Notes: generated from the sequence alone by a model not told the origin. Positions 11,857-32,721 are shown, counted from the stretch's first letter. The stretch is 64,000 nt of DNA from Haliclystus octoradiatus (GCA_916610825.1 OU744453.1:1403001-1467000); one strand, 5' to 3'. Program-made: numbers and translations.

Positions 11857-13080
11857 ATCATCATCATCATCATCATCATTTATTCAGAACTTAAATAAGC
11901 TAAAAGCATAGATTTATAAATATATAGATATACAAGTAATAGCAATATAATTTTACAACAATATACCTTACAGGATAGACATTTGAAGAACGATTTGGTT
12001 AACTTAATTATGTTAAAATCTAAGAGTAAAAGTTGTTCTATGTCATTTAATTTTTTTTGAGCTACGTACAAAAGAGTATCATCAGCATATAAGTTAATTT
12101 TACAATTATTTACGGACGCGCGTATTTCATTGATATAAATAAGAAAAAGTAGAGGCCCAAGGATTGACCCTTGGGGAACTCCATATTTAATTACATCTAA
12201 GTTAGAATTTACATTATTTACATTTACTATTTGTTTTCTACCTATTAAATACGAATTAAAAATAATAATCATATAATTTTAATTTATCTAATAAAATAAG
12301 ATGATTTATAGTGTCAAATGCTATTTTTATGTCTATACTTACCACATCTACAAGATTTTTATTTAGATCATTATCGAAGCAAAATTCCGAAATTATTGGT
12401 TGCCAAATAATAATTTAGTTGAATATGTACAATTTTTTCCAGAATCTTTGATATTATTGGAAGTACTGATATAGGTCTGTAGTTCGTTCTCTCAGTTATG
12501 GAATCTCCTTTGTGCAAAGGGATGACTTTAGCTGATTTCAATGCATCCGGGAAGACACCATCCCTGAGAGAATGGTTAAATATTTGTGTTAAGGCTGATA
12601 CAATGCTGTGTGATGTTAACTTTAGTAGACGAGTTTCAATATTATCTATCCCAATAGAGCGTTTGTTGGGAAGTCTATAAATTACTTGTTCAGTTTCTGA
12701 AATTGTTATTGGTTGGAGATTAAATTGATTAGCTAGTATATTAATATTTGATGTGGAATTGATATAATTTTTTGTTGAGATGATTGGATTACAATTTAAA
12801 TATTGAATGGAAGAGGCTAATTTATCTGCTATTTCTAAGAAATTTTTATTAAATTGATTGGCGATTGCTAATTTATCGGTAATTAATTTGTCATCTATGT
12901 TAAGGGTATTGATATTTACATTTTTATTCTTATTCGGTAATATCTCTTTTAAAAATTTTCACATTTGCTTCGGATTATCTTTATTTATCTTTATCTTTAT
13001 CATTAAACAACTTTATCTCATATTTTGTTGCTTGCTTTGTTTTCTCGGGTACGGAATTTATAAGACTCTCGTATAAAATT
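11857..13080 (-). mobile_element. 5'-truncated, internally deleted LINE (CR1/L2-type), same family as the one at 62-64 kb
   Basis: On the minus strand it carries GVPQGSILGPLLFLIYINEI and LYADDTLLYV, the reverse-transcriptase B' and catalytic (F/Y-ADD) blocks. It ends with TTCTGAATAAATGATGATGA, that is a (GAT)n tail at 11857-11880. Its last ~45 bases match the 3' end of the LINE at 61.9 kb. Compared with that copy, the region between the catalytic box and the 3' tail is almost all missing, and several frameshifts are present. The upstream part matches the other copy to at least about 13010. Dead copy. Confidence 0.85.
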
Positions 13081-16000
13081 GATTCAAAAACATTTGCGAA
13101 TCGCTTGTTTACTTTAGAATTTTGCGAGGGAACTTGCCAGCGTTCACTATGAGCAAATAGTGAACGATTGAGCAACCAATCAGAATGCAGATCATCGAAC
13201 AGTACCCTAGTCGGTTTCGACTAAAATACTACAGTACTATACCAGAAAGTGCTATTCGTAGTGAAGTACTATAAACCTGATGATGTGATAACTATGTGCT
13301 AAAAAGTGATAACACAAAAAGTTTCAACGTTGAAGGTATATATAGCTCTTTTTGAATATCTCTGTACTATAAGATAAAGTTAGCAGGATCGGGATGAACA
13401 GTTGAATTCTTGATGAATAAAAAGTAAAAAGAATCCGCCTTTTTGTTTGAACATAGCAATTACAACGTATAATGATGGTCAAAAATCAAGGTCAAAAACG
13501 CAGCAATGTCATTTAAGAATACAAATTGAGCTCTATCCGAATCCGCTTTTTTTTTAAATTGCTATATATACACTTTAGCAAAGTGTACCTGAAAACCTTG
13601 TACGGATTTATTATTTAAAATCATGAAAAATGCGCCAAATGCGATGTGTCTCTAATTTTCTTCGATGAATGTCAATTTTAATAAAAGTGATATAGTAATA
13701 ACACGCACTTCATTCTATCAGAAAACAACCGCAAACCTTTTGCTTACTCTGTCTACCTCTTTAATCTAACAAATATGAAAACTTCAAAGATCTACGAAGA
13801 AAAATATTAACATGATAGTAACATATTTAATAGAGATAATAATAAAATATATGTTTATCTAACAGCTGATAATATAGGGCTCTGTGTCTTCATTTGACAG
13901 ACCGCAAATCTGTCTAAAGATCATAGTGAAATACATGAAACTTGAGTAACAGTAAAGAATGTGTATTCTTTGACTCTTCCACCATACAATATTATTATTA
14001 ATAGAGATAATATTAATCATTACTATACTGCGGTTTTTCCAAAGCAGTCTGTACATACCTCACAATTATCTGCACCTGTCTACCTGGCAAAGTTTAGGAA
14101 AAATAGTCTGCATGTAACTCACATTTATTCTGTCTACCTGTCAACCACTCTAATGCAATAAATACAAAACTTTAGCAAGTAGATTGTGTTTCAACCAAAT
14201 GGGAAAGAAAGGACTGGATAGATCTGTTTCGAATGTTGACAGTGGGCGGTTTTCTCTCTCAAACTACTAACATCTTAAAGAATAGATATTATTAAGACGT
14301 TTTCTCCCAACGGAATATAATGCTCGCATTAATCTTCGGTTTTATGACTGACCGAATGTTTTGGTCACGGATAACTGCACGAGTTGGGTTTATAAAGAAC
14401 GAGAAATGGTATATAAGCTATTCGTAACTGGGAGGCCTGGATTATTCAGAAAGGTTTCACTCGTGCCGTGTTTCATTTACAGTAAATTTATTTCTGGTTT
14501 GCTACATGAGTGCCCTTCTAACAATTCGTGATTCACAGTCATTGGCAAGATGCGCTCCGAATCAAAAGCTGGCATAGCTAGAGCAATGTTTCACTCTATA
14601 TGAAAAATCTCATTTGAAATTCCAATGATTTGTATCAGGCCATATTTGGTTAAATAAACGGGTTGCTGTTGATAAAGAGATGTCTACCTCCTTTTCTCGG
14701 TGGTTGCCTAGATACAGTTCTGTTTTGCAAAGCAACAGCATGGTGGATAAATATTGGTTTTTATTATAATTGCAATCGAAATTCTAAAAGTAATAATAGG
14801 AAATCTATACATCAGATTATCTGAACTGTAGTTCGAAATTGAAGAGTAGAATACTTCTAAATATTACCATAAGAAAAGGTTAAATGTTTCGTAGATGAGA
14901 TACAAAATCTACTGTAATTGTAGGACATAAAAATGATTCCGAGGTTAAATACTATTATTGTATAAGATAAACTAAGATAAAACACTTTGAAACAATACAT
15001 AAAAGCGTATATTTGCCAAGCAGTACTTTTTTGAAAATTGATTCCATGCCATCATATAATTCACGGGAAGCTCATACACAACTTTAAAGATGGTTTGCTG
15101 TATAGCTATATAGACATAAATTGAAATTTCCCAAAGCGTGGGGCTCAAATAAAAGCGCGTTTGATATCATGACACACTTCAATTTCACTGTTTATCATAG
15201 GGCTAAAAATCGACCGGCAAGTCATTTGATATGAAAATTGAGAGGAATTGTGATTAGATTTGTTCATTAGCAAAAAATTTCAAACACGAGTTGAAATATT
15301 CAAATTGCATCAATTAAATGTAATATTGTTATCAAAGCAAAGATAAATATTATGCACAATTGGGAGAGCTCTACCCATTTCTTATCCAAACATTACTAAC
15401 CAGCTCAAGATGCTCAGGATCACAATGAGTTCCCAATAAAAAAATGTGATTGTAAATTAAAACGGCTTTCAAAACATTTCTTGAAAACATAAAAAAGCTA
15501 CATAATTATGCTTATTTCAAAAACAAAATAATGCAACCTTTAAAAGAAATGTAGCTTCCTTCCCATGCCTTCTAGGTTTTACTTGTAGTATGCCACTAGC
15601 GATTTCATATCAATACAATGTACCTCTTCTACATGGTCGCTAAATTATCAAATTGTGTTAGTCATTTTCTTTAATCAGTTTTTTTAATGCACGTGCAATC
15701 GATATCTGTATAGACATATAGACAACTATAGTCGTATTGGACAACGACAATTGACATCGTCATACGTGTTGTCCACAGATACAATCGAATTAGGTGTTCA
15801 ATTTATGCAAATGAGTCATGGCTCAAATTTTTTCCATTGAACAAACATTGAGTATTAAGATGTGATAATATATGCTTACCAATCGCAAAGCTGGAGATGC
15901 ACTACTTCGCGATGGTGTTGATGAAAGGTGCGTGATATACTAATCCAATTTAAACCTTGGAAAACTATCGGTTGTCGAATGCTTTGGATAAAATACTAAG

Positions 16001-17259
16001 TAAGTTGTAGCCAATTCAAATAAAGTCAAAAATGCCATCGATTTTCTCTGCCATATTTTATCATATTTCCACTGATCCAAACTTGTTTAATTCACAGTAA
16101 AGACATGCCCACGAAATAGCTTGTTGCGTTTTGTAATCAGATTGCAGATAAGCGGATATTTTCACTTATCCGAAATGCACTTAACCTGGTTACCTTGAAT
16201 ATCTAATACCAGTAAACGAATTTAATGGTTCACTGACTGAGACATGATCTATGATGCCATTTTCACGCTAAATGTTGCAGCGACTAACTCTATTGTAAAC
16301 AACATATGGTAATAATATACAAATGTCTGCGTTTTCATTGATTCTAGATTACATCATTTGTCAATAGATGTTTAAATGAGAATAGATTATCAGTAGCTCT
16401 TCGAAATAAAAAATCATAGTTGAGTGAAACGGAATCTAAATTTACGACATGCACTCCAAGGTTTGAGATATAGATATTGGGAAAAGAAAACATTAAAAAA
16501 ATGCATGGTATTCGAAGAAACAACTAAAGCAAAGCGATTCAAGGTTGAATAAAAATTGTGAAAAACTTAAACTTCATCAATTTTGGCCCTCCCAGGAGAT
16601 TTGGGGGACAAGAGAACAGGCCATTTTATTTATCAGGAACAAGGGAACATACATATATCTTTATGAACTCTTAATATGACCATTATGGATGCTTTATGTA
16701 TGAACTTGCAAGCTGAATGGCTAGTTATAGCTATGTGCTGGCATTATAACGAGATATACCAAGCAATAAGTCCAAAATTGGTGGCATCCGACAAGTTCAA
16801 AAAGTTTAACTCGCTACGCTCGCAATATATTTTATTTTCGACCGGCAGATACGCAAAAACACCCAAATGCACCGAAGGCCTTATCAATTTTTTCTCACGG
16901 CTCCCACACTGTATTTTCGTCAAACTACCAAATTCACATCAGCAGAAAAATGATACACAGTGTCCTGAAAGATAAACAAGTAGTATAGCGAAAAATATCT
17001 TCGGTTAGTTTCAAAACCATCAACCTGATAGTATATAGTTACGCCCATTATTAACAGTCAGTAGCGTGGAACAATGCTATCATATAGACTCTTGATTAAT
17101 ATTACACAGGCAAGAGCTTAGCCTCTAATATGAATGGCGAAATATAGACTTGAAGATTAAAAATGTGAAAAGATCATCAACAATGGAATATTTATTATTC
17201 TATATAAACCCAATGGCTAGAATAAATTTAAAGTTATATCATTTGACTTGGATCACAAA
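13081..17259. other. Gene-poor stretch with one dispersed repeat
   Basis: Apart from the dispersed repeat at 13255-13640 nothing was recognised. Small open frames at 13859-14161 and 16676-16975 show no family resemblance and no splice-site or composition support. Confidence 0.5.
13255..13640. repeat. Dispersed repeat, copy 2 (inverted relative to 3640-4020)
   Basis: Contains CCTGATGATGTGATAA, a TATATAGCTCTT block and CAGGATCGGGATGAACAGTT, which appear reverse-complemented and in the same relative order at about 3640-4020. Class unknown. Confidence 0.5.
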
Positions 17260-18480
17260 CTTTGTACTTCATTTCCGTATTTCATCTTATGGCAAATGAG
17301 TATACGTAATATTGGGATAGCATATCATGATAATATATTGATGCTTCTCATATAGAAATCAACTAGCTTATATTATAGACATGATTATGATAAGTAGTTG
17401 CAGGAATCATATTATGCATTTTGGTAATAATATAGTAGAATCTGATGAGAACGTGACATGTATTTTTGAATAGCAATAAATTAAACTCATGTCTTTAGAC
17501 AGTCAATATTGTGATTGTTCAACGGTTTCGAGAAACAAATCTTCGTATAATAATTATTATTTATTCATTATTCATAAGTGATTGGTTCAATTACTGATAA
17601 TAATATTAATCGTTTATGGTTTCAACCATGAAAATTATTATAATTCTCCAAGAACCATGGAAGCTGTCATATTCAGCTCGATTGAAAGTATTGAAAATTA
17701 GTTGTTTGTATTTTTAATGCCTAGTTTCATCCACAATAACAACAACGAAATCTAAAGGCCAATATCAATTAAAAATCTTAAAAATCATTTAAAAAAGGTA
17801 TTGGAAATCTCCCTGAAAATGTCGCCATTATTACCATATGATTTCTAAGAAAGTGGTTATTCTAACGCGAATATTTAGATAAAGGATAGAAATTTCTCCA
17901 AGATCAATCTTTTTATAGCTATATTCTTCTCTGGACACAGTCAATACCTTGCAGCTAAATTTCTATAGAGCTGATACAGATAGGCACTGATTATTTATGG
18001 ATAAATATTATTAATAATCACTTTAAAAAAACTCGATTCATGATTGGTGGATTTATATAACGTGTTGAGCAGTTATGACAGCCCATGAGACTCCATGGTA
18101 GCCACTAAAAGCGTGCAGGCATATGTCTATACACGCATGTGTGCGGTTATAGATCTATACCTGCACGCTTATAGCCAAAAAGCTAAAACACACGTTTTGA
18201 AAATCGCGACGAAAATTTACATCCACTCATCCACAAACACGAAATCCATTTTGTAAACTCAACGGCCTAGTTTACGGTATGGATTTCTCGTTCGTTGTTT
18301 GTTAATTCGTGGGTCAAAATTCCGATAACCCGCTCACACGAGTGATGTAATCCCTTATTAGCTCATATTTTATGGCGTGCTGGTGTATATCCTCAAAAAT
18401 AAAGTCAACTTCAACGTTGCTTATCTAATTGTCAATTGGGTATTATTTCGTGAATTCAGATTGAACAAATATGAACATCA
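17260..18480. repeat. Segmental-duplication copy downstream of astacin gene 1
   Basis: Direct-orientation similarity to 30915-32105. Shared blocks include GGCAAATGAGTAT, TATATTGATGCT, GATAGAAATTTCTCCAAGAT (perfect 20-mer) and AGCTCA(C/T)ATTTTATGG, in the same order over about 1.2 kb. Each copy sits downstream of one astacin gene, so it is best read as part of the duplicated gene unit. Confidence 0.7.
18110..18169. repeat. Short imperfect hairpin (pre-miRNA-sized)
   Basis: AGCGTGCAGGCATATGTCTA at the left pairs with TAGATCTATACCTGCACGCT at the right, with a ~15-base loop containing CACGCATGTGTGCGG. A stem of ~22 bp with two or three mismatches is in the size range of a microRNA precursor, but nothing shows that it is processed. 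Confidence 0.45.
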
Positions 18481-18705
18481 CTCCATGAAAGCAAAACAGA
18501 TTGATTATGGAAATGATTGATTTCAATTTGTTTTATTAGACAAATTCTAATTGGAAACTCCACCATGTATAATAAGAAAATAATGAACATGCTCTGCAAG
18601 CGGGTGAGATGTCTTCTTGAACACGAGAAGAACAAAGTAATATCTCCAAATGCCAATACATATTCAGTGTATTAAACAATTATCGAATGAGTTTGAGTGC
18701 GACAT

Positions 18706-18895
18706 TAAAGGGATACTGCACGGCAGCCGTGTTTCGGTTCTCTGATACCAACACACGGGATGTTTGGAGACACGAGAAAGCATCAGAAAAACAAGAGCCC
18801 GTATGGCTAGTGTTTTCCAGCTTACAGGTGTCTCAACATCCCAAGTGTTGGTATCAGAGAACTCAAACACAAGGCTGCCATGCAGTAATCCTTTT
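18706..18895. mobile_element. Inverted-repeat (MITE-like) element
   Basis: The left end AAAGGGATACTGCACGGCAG and the right end GCTGCCATGCAGTAATCCTT are inverted copies. The arms extend ~70 bp on each side (for example CTCTGATACCAACAC against GTGTTGGTATCAGAG) around a ~45-bp centre. Short open frames across it on both strands are by-products of the palindrome. Confidence 0.7.
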
Positions 18896-20010
18896 GTGAA
18901 GGAAAACGAATTTTTACTATTTTTAATCGAGTTTAGCATAAAAGAATTTACTGATTATATACATTTTCTCCCATAAATCTTCATGTTTTCGTAATATTTT
19001 GCCTTTCTTCAAATCACAGATCCAGAGTTCTACTTTCGATTCTTTCGAACGCTATGATTTTGCTGTGTTGCATGTTTTTGCCGGTTTCGTAGGGCATTTT
19101 TGTCTCGGAATAGCCACAACAACCAAACAAATGACTCAAAGAAGAAGAATGCCTTGAGTTATAATACTGTACCCCGACATATAAATCATCAACGATGTTA
19201 ATAATGCAATTTTTTATTTGCAATTATTTAGAAATTTCGGATGCTTTTCTCTTATGATGTCAAAGTTGTTTTGGCTTGCGTGATCCAAACACGGGAGTAA
19301 GCAAATCAAACCACTATATATAACAGAATTCAAAAATCTCTCAAGTTTTACAATGATAATTATCAGACTGAGGGAACTATCATCTATCCAAGCCGTATTC
19401 TTTGGTAGATGATAGAGTCTCGAGTTCTCAATGTCACGAGAAACGACGAGTTTGATAATTGTTTTATTACTCAACATATTAATTATACAAGGAAACAAAA
19501 ATTTAAATTTGGTAAAACTTTTTTTTAAAAATTTGTAATGTTTCATTCTTTTCCCGACAAGTTACAAAGCAGATACTGTAATAAATTGTTCCGTTATCCA
19601 AGTCTAGATATTTGTATTCCTTTCTATCCTACAAATTCTCTGATTTACAAATCTTTCGCGTATCAGAATCTGCCATATTCATAGTAGCAAGCAAACCAAA
19701 AATTTTATAAACAAATGTCCACATCAGGTAGCCAATATGATGACTACGTTGATGTTACGTAATAGGTAAGGATAGTTTAAAACTAATGTACGAGATGAGC
19801 CCGCACGACACTGAGAATTATCAATCCGAGTTTCGTGTTATCCGTTAGATTAATAGCAAAAATTGCAAATCTATTGTATAACTATCTATTAAATATTATA
19901 CAATCAATCAAAATTATTTACACTTTATGATATTGAGTTACCTTAATACGAATTATATGAAAATATAGGACAAATTGATTACTTATTAAAACTTGCACAG
20001 AAACCTGTAT
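18896..20010. other. Intergenic stretch downstream of astacin gene 1
   Basis: No gene or repeat recognised. The minus-strand 110-codon frame at 19214-19546 has no family resemblance and no conserved composition. Confidence 0.45.
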
Positions 20011-26495
<6,485 letters not shown>

Positions 26496-27519
26496 TTTTG
26501 TTATTATAAGTTGACAGATAATATCTGATAAGTATGTACCCTACTTCATATGTATGTGTGTTGGTCAATGTAGGCTTAACGAAATGTCGGAATGGATTTT
26601 ATTCGACGATTTTGTATTTTATACTTTTTATACGTTGCAATTTAAAATGTTGATACACCTGGTTTAATCAACCCACACGTCATTACAACATCTACAGATG
26701 TGTAAACAAATGTATTTTTTATTTTCAAGCATTATATAAATAGATGTGGATTTCAGAACGTATACGTGACATAAATAAAAGAACATTGTTAGCGAAACTT
26801 TTTTAGTTGTATAAATGTTTTGATCTAATTTCTGTTATTCACTTCTTTAGGAGATTAAAAACGTATCTTCCTAGTGGTATGTGCTTAATTCAAATATTTA
26901 TGTCATTTATTAAATACAATATTAATACAAATCATTCGAAATATCAATTTAGCAATTTTAAATTTTTTACTTTATATTTGATATGCTGTGTAATTAGCGG
27001 CCATATTTAGTAAACCAGTATAATCAGATCTGGTTCATATTGATATGCAATTAAGAATATTATATATAGCCTGATAGCGTGATAACGTATTATTTGTTTC
27101 AGGTAAACATAGGCCTATAACTCTTACAACGGAACACAATCAGGTTAATGCGGTTGTCAAAATTGACATCACGATGAAAGGGGATTAAATGGTACCATAT
27201 ATATAGGTTAATAAAGGGATAAGTCAGATATAAATGCATTTACATTTTCGAATTTTAATCTTGAATCACAGGAACTCCATCAGACGATTCCTTATTATTT
27301 ACAGAAATATATTATTTATTACTTACATTAGAGTTTTTGATCAATGCGTAGAACGTTTTGTCAATTTTGAACTTGCTTTCAATCTAGCTTTATATAGAGT
27401 CTGTATAAACGATACATGAAAATGAATACTTAATCATCTGTGTTCATGTTTAAGTATATAATATCTGACTTTCCAATTCCATCTAAGAATCCGCAATCTG
27501 CTTATCTTTCTAATTCGTG
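26496..27519. other. Region upstream of astacin gene 1
   Basis: Presumed promoter region of astacin gene 1, ending in the CR1-like LINE. No clear TATA box was found at the usual distance. Short frames at 26807-27010 and 27234-27419 look like noise. Confidence 0.4.
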
Positions 27520-30500
27520 AAATGCTTTCATCTATAATTTTAAACTTCGCTACCTATTATCAATCAACTATTATCGTCAAAGTCCGTTGCCATGGCAAAA
27601 AACAACGCTCCTCTATCCTTGCTAGCGCCAACAAGCTAAGGGATGTAGGGAAATTTAAGAATATATTTATCAACGCGTCTTATACACAAACGGATAGGGG
27701 GCAAATTACAGCAATTTATGAGAAGAAAAAGGCCTCAGAAGAAGCAAACGGCGGAAAAAAGTATCGACCTGGCAAATCGTTCCTAAATCAGATACCGCTT
27801 CAGATCCCCAATAGGATGATGTGGCAAGTAATGGTTGTACCGGTAATAGACTGAAATGTATCTTATTTAATGCCAGATCTTTAAAATCAAACTATCTAAT
27901 CTAAATGTACTCTTGCAATCAATGGACTATGATCTTATTTTCATTACGGAATCTTGACTGAATGATAATTTTTCTGATGCCCTTTTACTTGCTGGCCATG
28001 GATATTCTGTTTTTCGTAAAGACCGTCCGGATAGATACGGAGGTGTAATAGTATTTGTCAAGCAATCACTTAAAGCTATTTCTGTTACCTTTTCAAATGA
28101 TTTTAATTCTGTCGAATTTACTGCTATGAATATCGCATTTTCCGATTGTTTTTCATATCGCTTCTTTTGTATTTACAATTCGCCAGCCTCTGCACAAAGC
28201 CCATTACGTGTGGATATTCTCTGTTATTTATTTACTCAAGAATCTTCTATCGGTCAACATTTATTTATACTGGGCGATTTTAATTTTCCAAATGTCATGA
28301 CAAGTTTTTAACTACATGTCTTGAAATTGGTTTATCGCAACTGGTAATGAATCCTACTCGTTTGAGCAATACTCTTGATTTATTATTAACAACAAATCCT
28401 GAACTTGTAGCAAATATTAATGTCTGTGCACCAATTTCTATGCTATGTGATCATTCGTCTATTGACTTTGAAATATTTTCCCCTTTTATTCCTCGTACAA
28501 GAAGTATCATGGTACCTGATTTTAGAAATGCAGACTATGTGTCGATAAATGAATACCTTAATACTGTCGATTGGAAATCTTTATTAAATAAGTGCTACAA
28601 TGTACATCAGATTTGGTCTCAAATTGAGAATGTTCTACATTTTTGTATCTCTGCATTTGTCCCAAAAAGGGCAGCAAATAAACATAAACCTATTTACCAA
28701 AAGCATATCCGTCGTATTTTAGCTAAGAAACGTAGATTCTACAAATCGAATAGAGAAAAGTATAAAAAAGCAAGTAAAGAGTAAGGCGAAGCAGTTGAAG
28801 ATTATTTAATTACATCAGAATCAAAGGTTATACATAGTGGAAATATTTCCAGTTTTTATTCTTATGTTAAATCCAAGTCAAAGTTAAAAATCAAAGTACC
28901 ACCCTTAATTCAACCAGATGGTTCTATGGTAGTGGATAATAAACAGAAATGTATAATTCTGAACAATTTCTTTTCTTCTGTTTTTACTAAAGATGATGGT
29001 CATGTACCTAATTTTGATGATCGTGTTTCACCTGGAGTATCACTCAACTTTATAGAATTTACCTTTGATAAAATCGTTTCTGCATTAAATCGTCTACCAA
29101 ACAAAACATCAAGAACGCCTGATGGCTTTCCAGCATTGTTTTTAAAATCTATAAGGACTAACATTGCAATTCCATTTTCTATTTTGTTCAAATTTCCATG
29201 CTTAGCGGTGAAATTCCGTCAATCTGGAAAAAGGCATATATATGTCCTATATTCAAAAAAGGATTACAATCATCTTCTACAAAATACCGGCCTGTGTCTC
29301 TGACATGTATTGCATGTAAAGTTATGGAAAGAATTGTACTTGATTCCATGCTACACTATCTTCATTTTAACAATTTAATTACAGCATCGCAGTATGGTTT
29401 TTTAGCAAAGCATTCCACATGTACTCAACTGTTAGATACTCTAAATGAGTGGCCTAATTATGTCAACAACAGTATGCAAGTAGATTGTGTTTATATTGAT
29501 TTTGCTAAAGCATTCGACACAGTTTGTCACTCTAAGCTACTACTGAAACTAAATGCATATGGAATTCGCTATGAGCTACACAACTGGATTAAATGTTTTC
29601 TTTCTGGTAGAACACAATCCGTTTATTTAGATAATGATTATTCACCGTTTTTGAGCGTAACAAGCGGAGTTCCACAAGGATCCGTTCTTGGCCCGTTACT
29701 TTTTTTTATTATTCATCAATAATATTGTAGACGTCATCGAAGGATTAACTGGTTTAAAATGCTTTGCAGATGATACCAAATTGTACTACCCAAGAAACAA
29801 CATAGACAATACTGATTTTGTGAAGAGTTTGAATAATTTTTGTGATTGGGCTGCTCGCTGGCAGCTGTCAATTGCATATCATAAATGTTCTGTTGATACT
29901 TTTGGCACAAATAATATTATTCCTTTTGATTATCAACTCTCCAATATTACTCTAGAAAACTCAACAAGAATGAAAGACCTTGGGGTAATTCTTTCATACA
30001 ATTTCAAACCGAGCGAACACGCTCTTTTCAATTATTTAAATCGTTTCACACCGCTAATCCATTCATATTAACGCTCGCATATACAACATACATACGACCT
30101 CTCCTTGAGTCCTGTTCACCTGCATGGAACCCATGGTTGGCCAAAGATATCAGTATGCTAGATTGGGTTCAACGATTTGGTACAAGAACTATTTGTAAAA
30201 GAGCCTCAATTAAATATAACGATTATCCTCATCGCCTAAACATTCTTAAACTTGAATCCCTTGAATACAGACGATTAATTTTTGACTTAAATATGGTTTA
30301 CAAAATCTTTAATGGCAAGGTTAATATAGAAATAAATAGTATGTTTAGTATCAATGTAAATAGGTACAATACTCGAGGCCATTCTAGAAAAATCAAAGAA
30401 ACAAATAATCAAAATTCATACGAGTTTAGAAGAAACTTTTTCTCCTCCCGTATTATAAAGCCGTGGAACAGTCTTCCAGCAGATGTAGTATTATCATCTT

Positions 30501-30670
30501 CGTTGATAATGTTTAAATGTAAATGTAAATTGTTAGATCTATCAAATTTTTTTACGTATTTTAGTAAAGGGCATTCTGTAAGTGCTGTTTTGTAAAATGA
30601 ACAGCCACAACTTGCCACGTTCACTTATAATTTAAGTGGATGAAAATCACACAAAACAAAAAAAATACTT
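27520..30670 (+). mobile_element. Nearly full-length but frameshifted CR1-like LINE
   Basis: In order: the C-terminus of an ORF1-like protein (27522-27854, with the basic tail GGKKYRPGKS), an endonuclease starting near 27850 (LKCILFNARSLKSN) with the GDFN box at about 28275, a linker (28347-28784), then reverse transcriptase at 28926-30071 with KAFDTV, GVPQGSVLGPLLF and the catalytic FADDTK (about 29763), and a C-terminal part to 30595. In-frame stops at about 28310, 28785 and 30071 and frameshifts near 29200-29300 and at a T-run near 29700 inactivate it. It sits on the opposite strand to the astacin genes, between them and at the edge of the duplicated segment. Confidence 0.9.
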
Positions 30671-30914
30671 TGTAAATCAACAGTGTCATATTACTAATGG
30701 TAAGTAAAATTGCTACTTTTCGTGCTAAAAATTTAAATCACGATCTAACTGTTTATAAAAGAAGCAATACAATTGTAGACTCTGACCAAAACATAATTGA
30801 TGTTCAAAATAGGAAAAGGCTCATCAACGATAATATACATATTGTTGTATTGAAACCAATTTTCCTGAAATTAACTTGAAGTTGTACCTTTGTTTTGATG
30901 AACAACGCTGCACT
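30671..30914. other. Short spacer between the CR1-like LINE and the duplicated segment
   Basis: AT-rich, nothing recognised. The 60-codon frame starting at 30697 has no family resemblance. Confidence 0.4.
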
Positions 30915-32105
30915 CAATTTTCATATTTCATGTTTTGGCAAATGAGTATTCAATATTTGGATACCATATCAAGGAAATATATTGATGCTCCACATAGAAA
31001 TCATCTAGCTGATATTATAACATATTTATGATAGGTAGGTGATGGCTGATCCATTTATGCACTTAAGTAATTAAACAGTAGAATCTGTTTATAATGTCAT
31101 CATAATGTTTCAGTTAATGATGTATTTGAACCAAGAGTGTTAATAATCATAAATTAAAGTCATGTCTTAAGACGGTATTAATCTCCAATGTTATGAGACT
31201 TTCAACGGCTTAGAAAATATATCTTAAAAATAATGCTATTACTTAGGGATAATGATAAATTAGTTCAATTACTGATACTCATCGTGTATAGTATCCACGA
31301 CACAATATAAAACTTCTTAAAACTTATAAACTTAAAGCTTCTTTTTGAATAATTTTTTTTTTTAAATTTGAAAGCACGGACATATTTACCTTGATCCTAA
31401 GTATAGCAAAATTATTTGTTCGTTTCTTAAATGCCTCGTTTCATCCTATGAAAAGATCATCCAAAGGCTGCTAGTTCATTTAAAAATGTTTGAAGTCCTT
31501 CAAAAAAGGGAAGTGAAAATCAATCTTCCAATGGCACCCGTATCACTATCCATCTATTTCTAGAGAAGTTTTTTTTTTCTGATTTCTTATTTATTCTCAA
31601 ATATTTACCATTTAATTAACAGATAGACAACATTTATGAGTATTTACATGTAAAATATTTCTTCTAAACAACAGTTGTCTGTGTCAATGGTGCAGAACAT
31701 ACTCGTGGCATTGTTTCTCTGAATAGCTATTGAAATAGATTGCAATTAAAAGTTCCTGGATAAATAATCCTCGGTGTTTTTCAACATTCTTTTTCCAAGC
31801 ATATTGAAGAACGTTCTGGTGAAAAGTGGTTATTCTAATGCGAATATTTATATAAAGGATAGAAATTTCTCCAAGATCAATCATTTTATAGCTATATTCT
31901 TTTATGATCTAAATCCATAATACTGTAGATTTATTTTTAAGGAGATTTTGCAGATCTGCATTGCTTGTTGATATCCAAATATTATCAGCTCACATTTTAT
32001 GGTGTGTGCATGGTTATATAATCCTCAAAAGGTGTTTATATAGTCTTATTAATTGTTGAGTATTATTTTGAGAATTCGGATTGAATGGTGACCATTGAAG
32101 TGAAT
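30915..32105. repeat. Segmental-duplication copy downstream of astacin gene 2
   Basis: Matches 17260-18480 in the same orientation and order (see that entry). The distance to the stop of its astacin gene is about 0.6 kb here and about 1.5 kb in the other copy; the IR element at 18706-18895 accounts for part of the difference. Confidence 0.7.
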
Positions 32106-32694
32106 CATTTTTAGCAGCAGCGTAACTTGCGCATTGATTACAAATGACAATATCTTATCTACGTTTTTCTATCTAGTTTACACATAACAGACGTATTGCA
32201 ACTAACGAGAAGGTCATTTACGGGATATTAAGTGTAGAAGTAAATTCTGACGATCGTGAAAGTATATAAATATGACCATTTTGAATAAAAAATGAACAAT
32301 TGATCGTTCAGTGACGTCAGAGACATATATTTATCTACGAAGGGAATCGATTTTGAAATAGTTGGGATAAATTTTTAACATCTTGAGTTCATTGATCTGG
32401 TCACGTAATAATTTCAGGTATCTTTAGATTTTTGAAGAGTCAATAAATAAAACAATTCTGTAATTAATTTTTTAAAATCTGTGAACCTGCACAGGTATAT
32501 AATGTATTACTAACAGCGTTAACCGTATAAAATTTATTAACCTACTTAATCTTCTTGTTTTATTTAAGTTTGCTACATATAACATTTTTAATGTAAGAAT
32601 TTTTTGTTTGTTTTAATTCATCTGAACATGATACTTTTTTAAATGATCATATAAATTTAATTCATGGTATTTTGAAAATGTCCATCATCTTGAC

Positions 32695-32700
32695 TTTATT
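32695..32700 (-). terminator. AATAAA polyadenylation signal of astacin gene 2
   Basis: AATAAA on the minus strand, about 22 bases after the stop codon of astacin gene 2. The position fits a short 3' UTR. Confidence 0.55.
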
Positions 32701-32721
32701 TGCTTTAGCTTCTTTCAAATA

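Noticed and set aside
16676-16975. 99-codon plus-strand frame
   Set aside because: No family resemblance, no splice context and no repeat link; a chance frame is as likely.
18664-18976. Overlapping 70-91-codon frames on both strands
   Set aside because: They read through the inverted-repeat element at 18706-18895; the symmetry of the palindrome creates frames on both strands.
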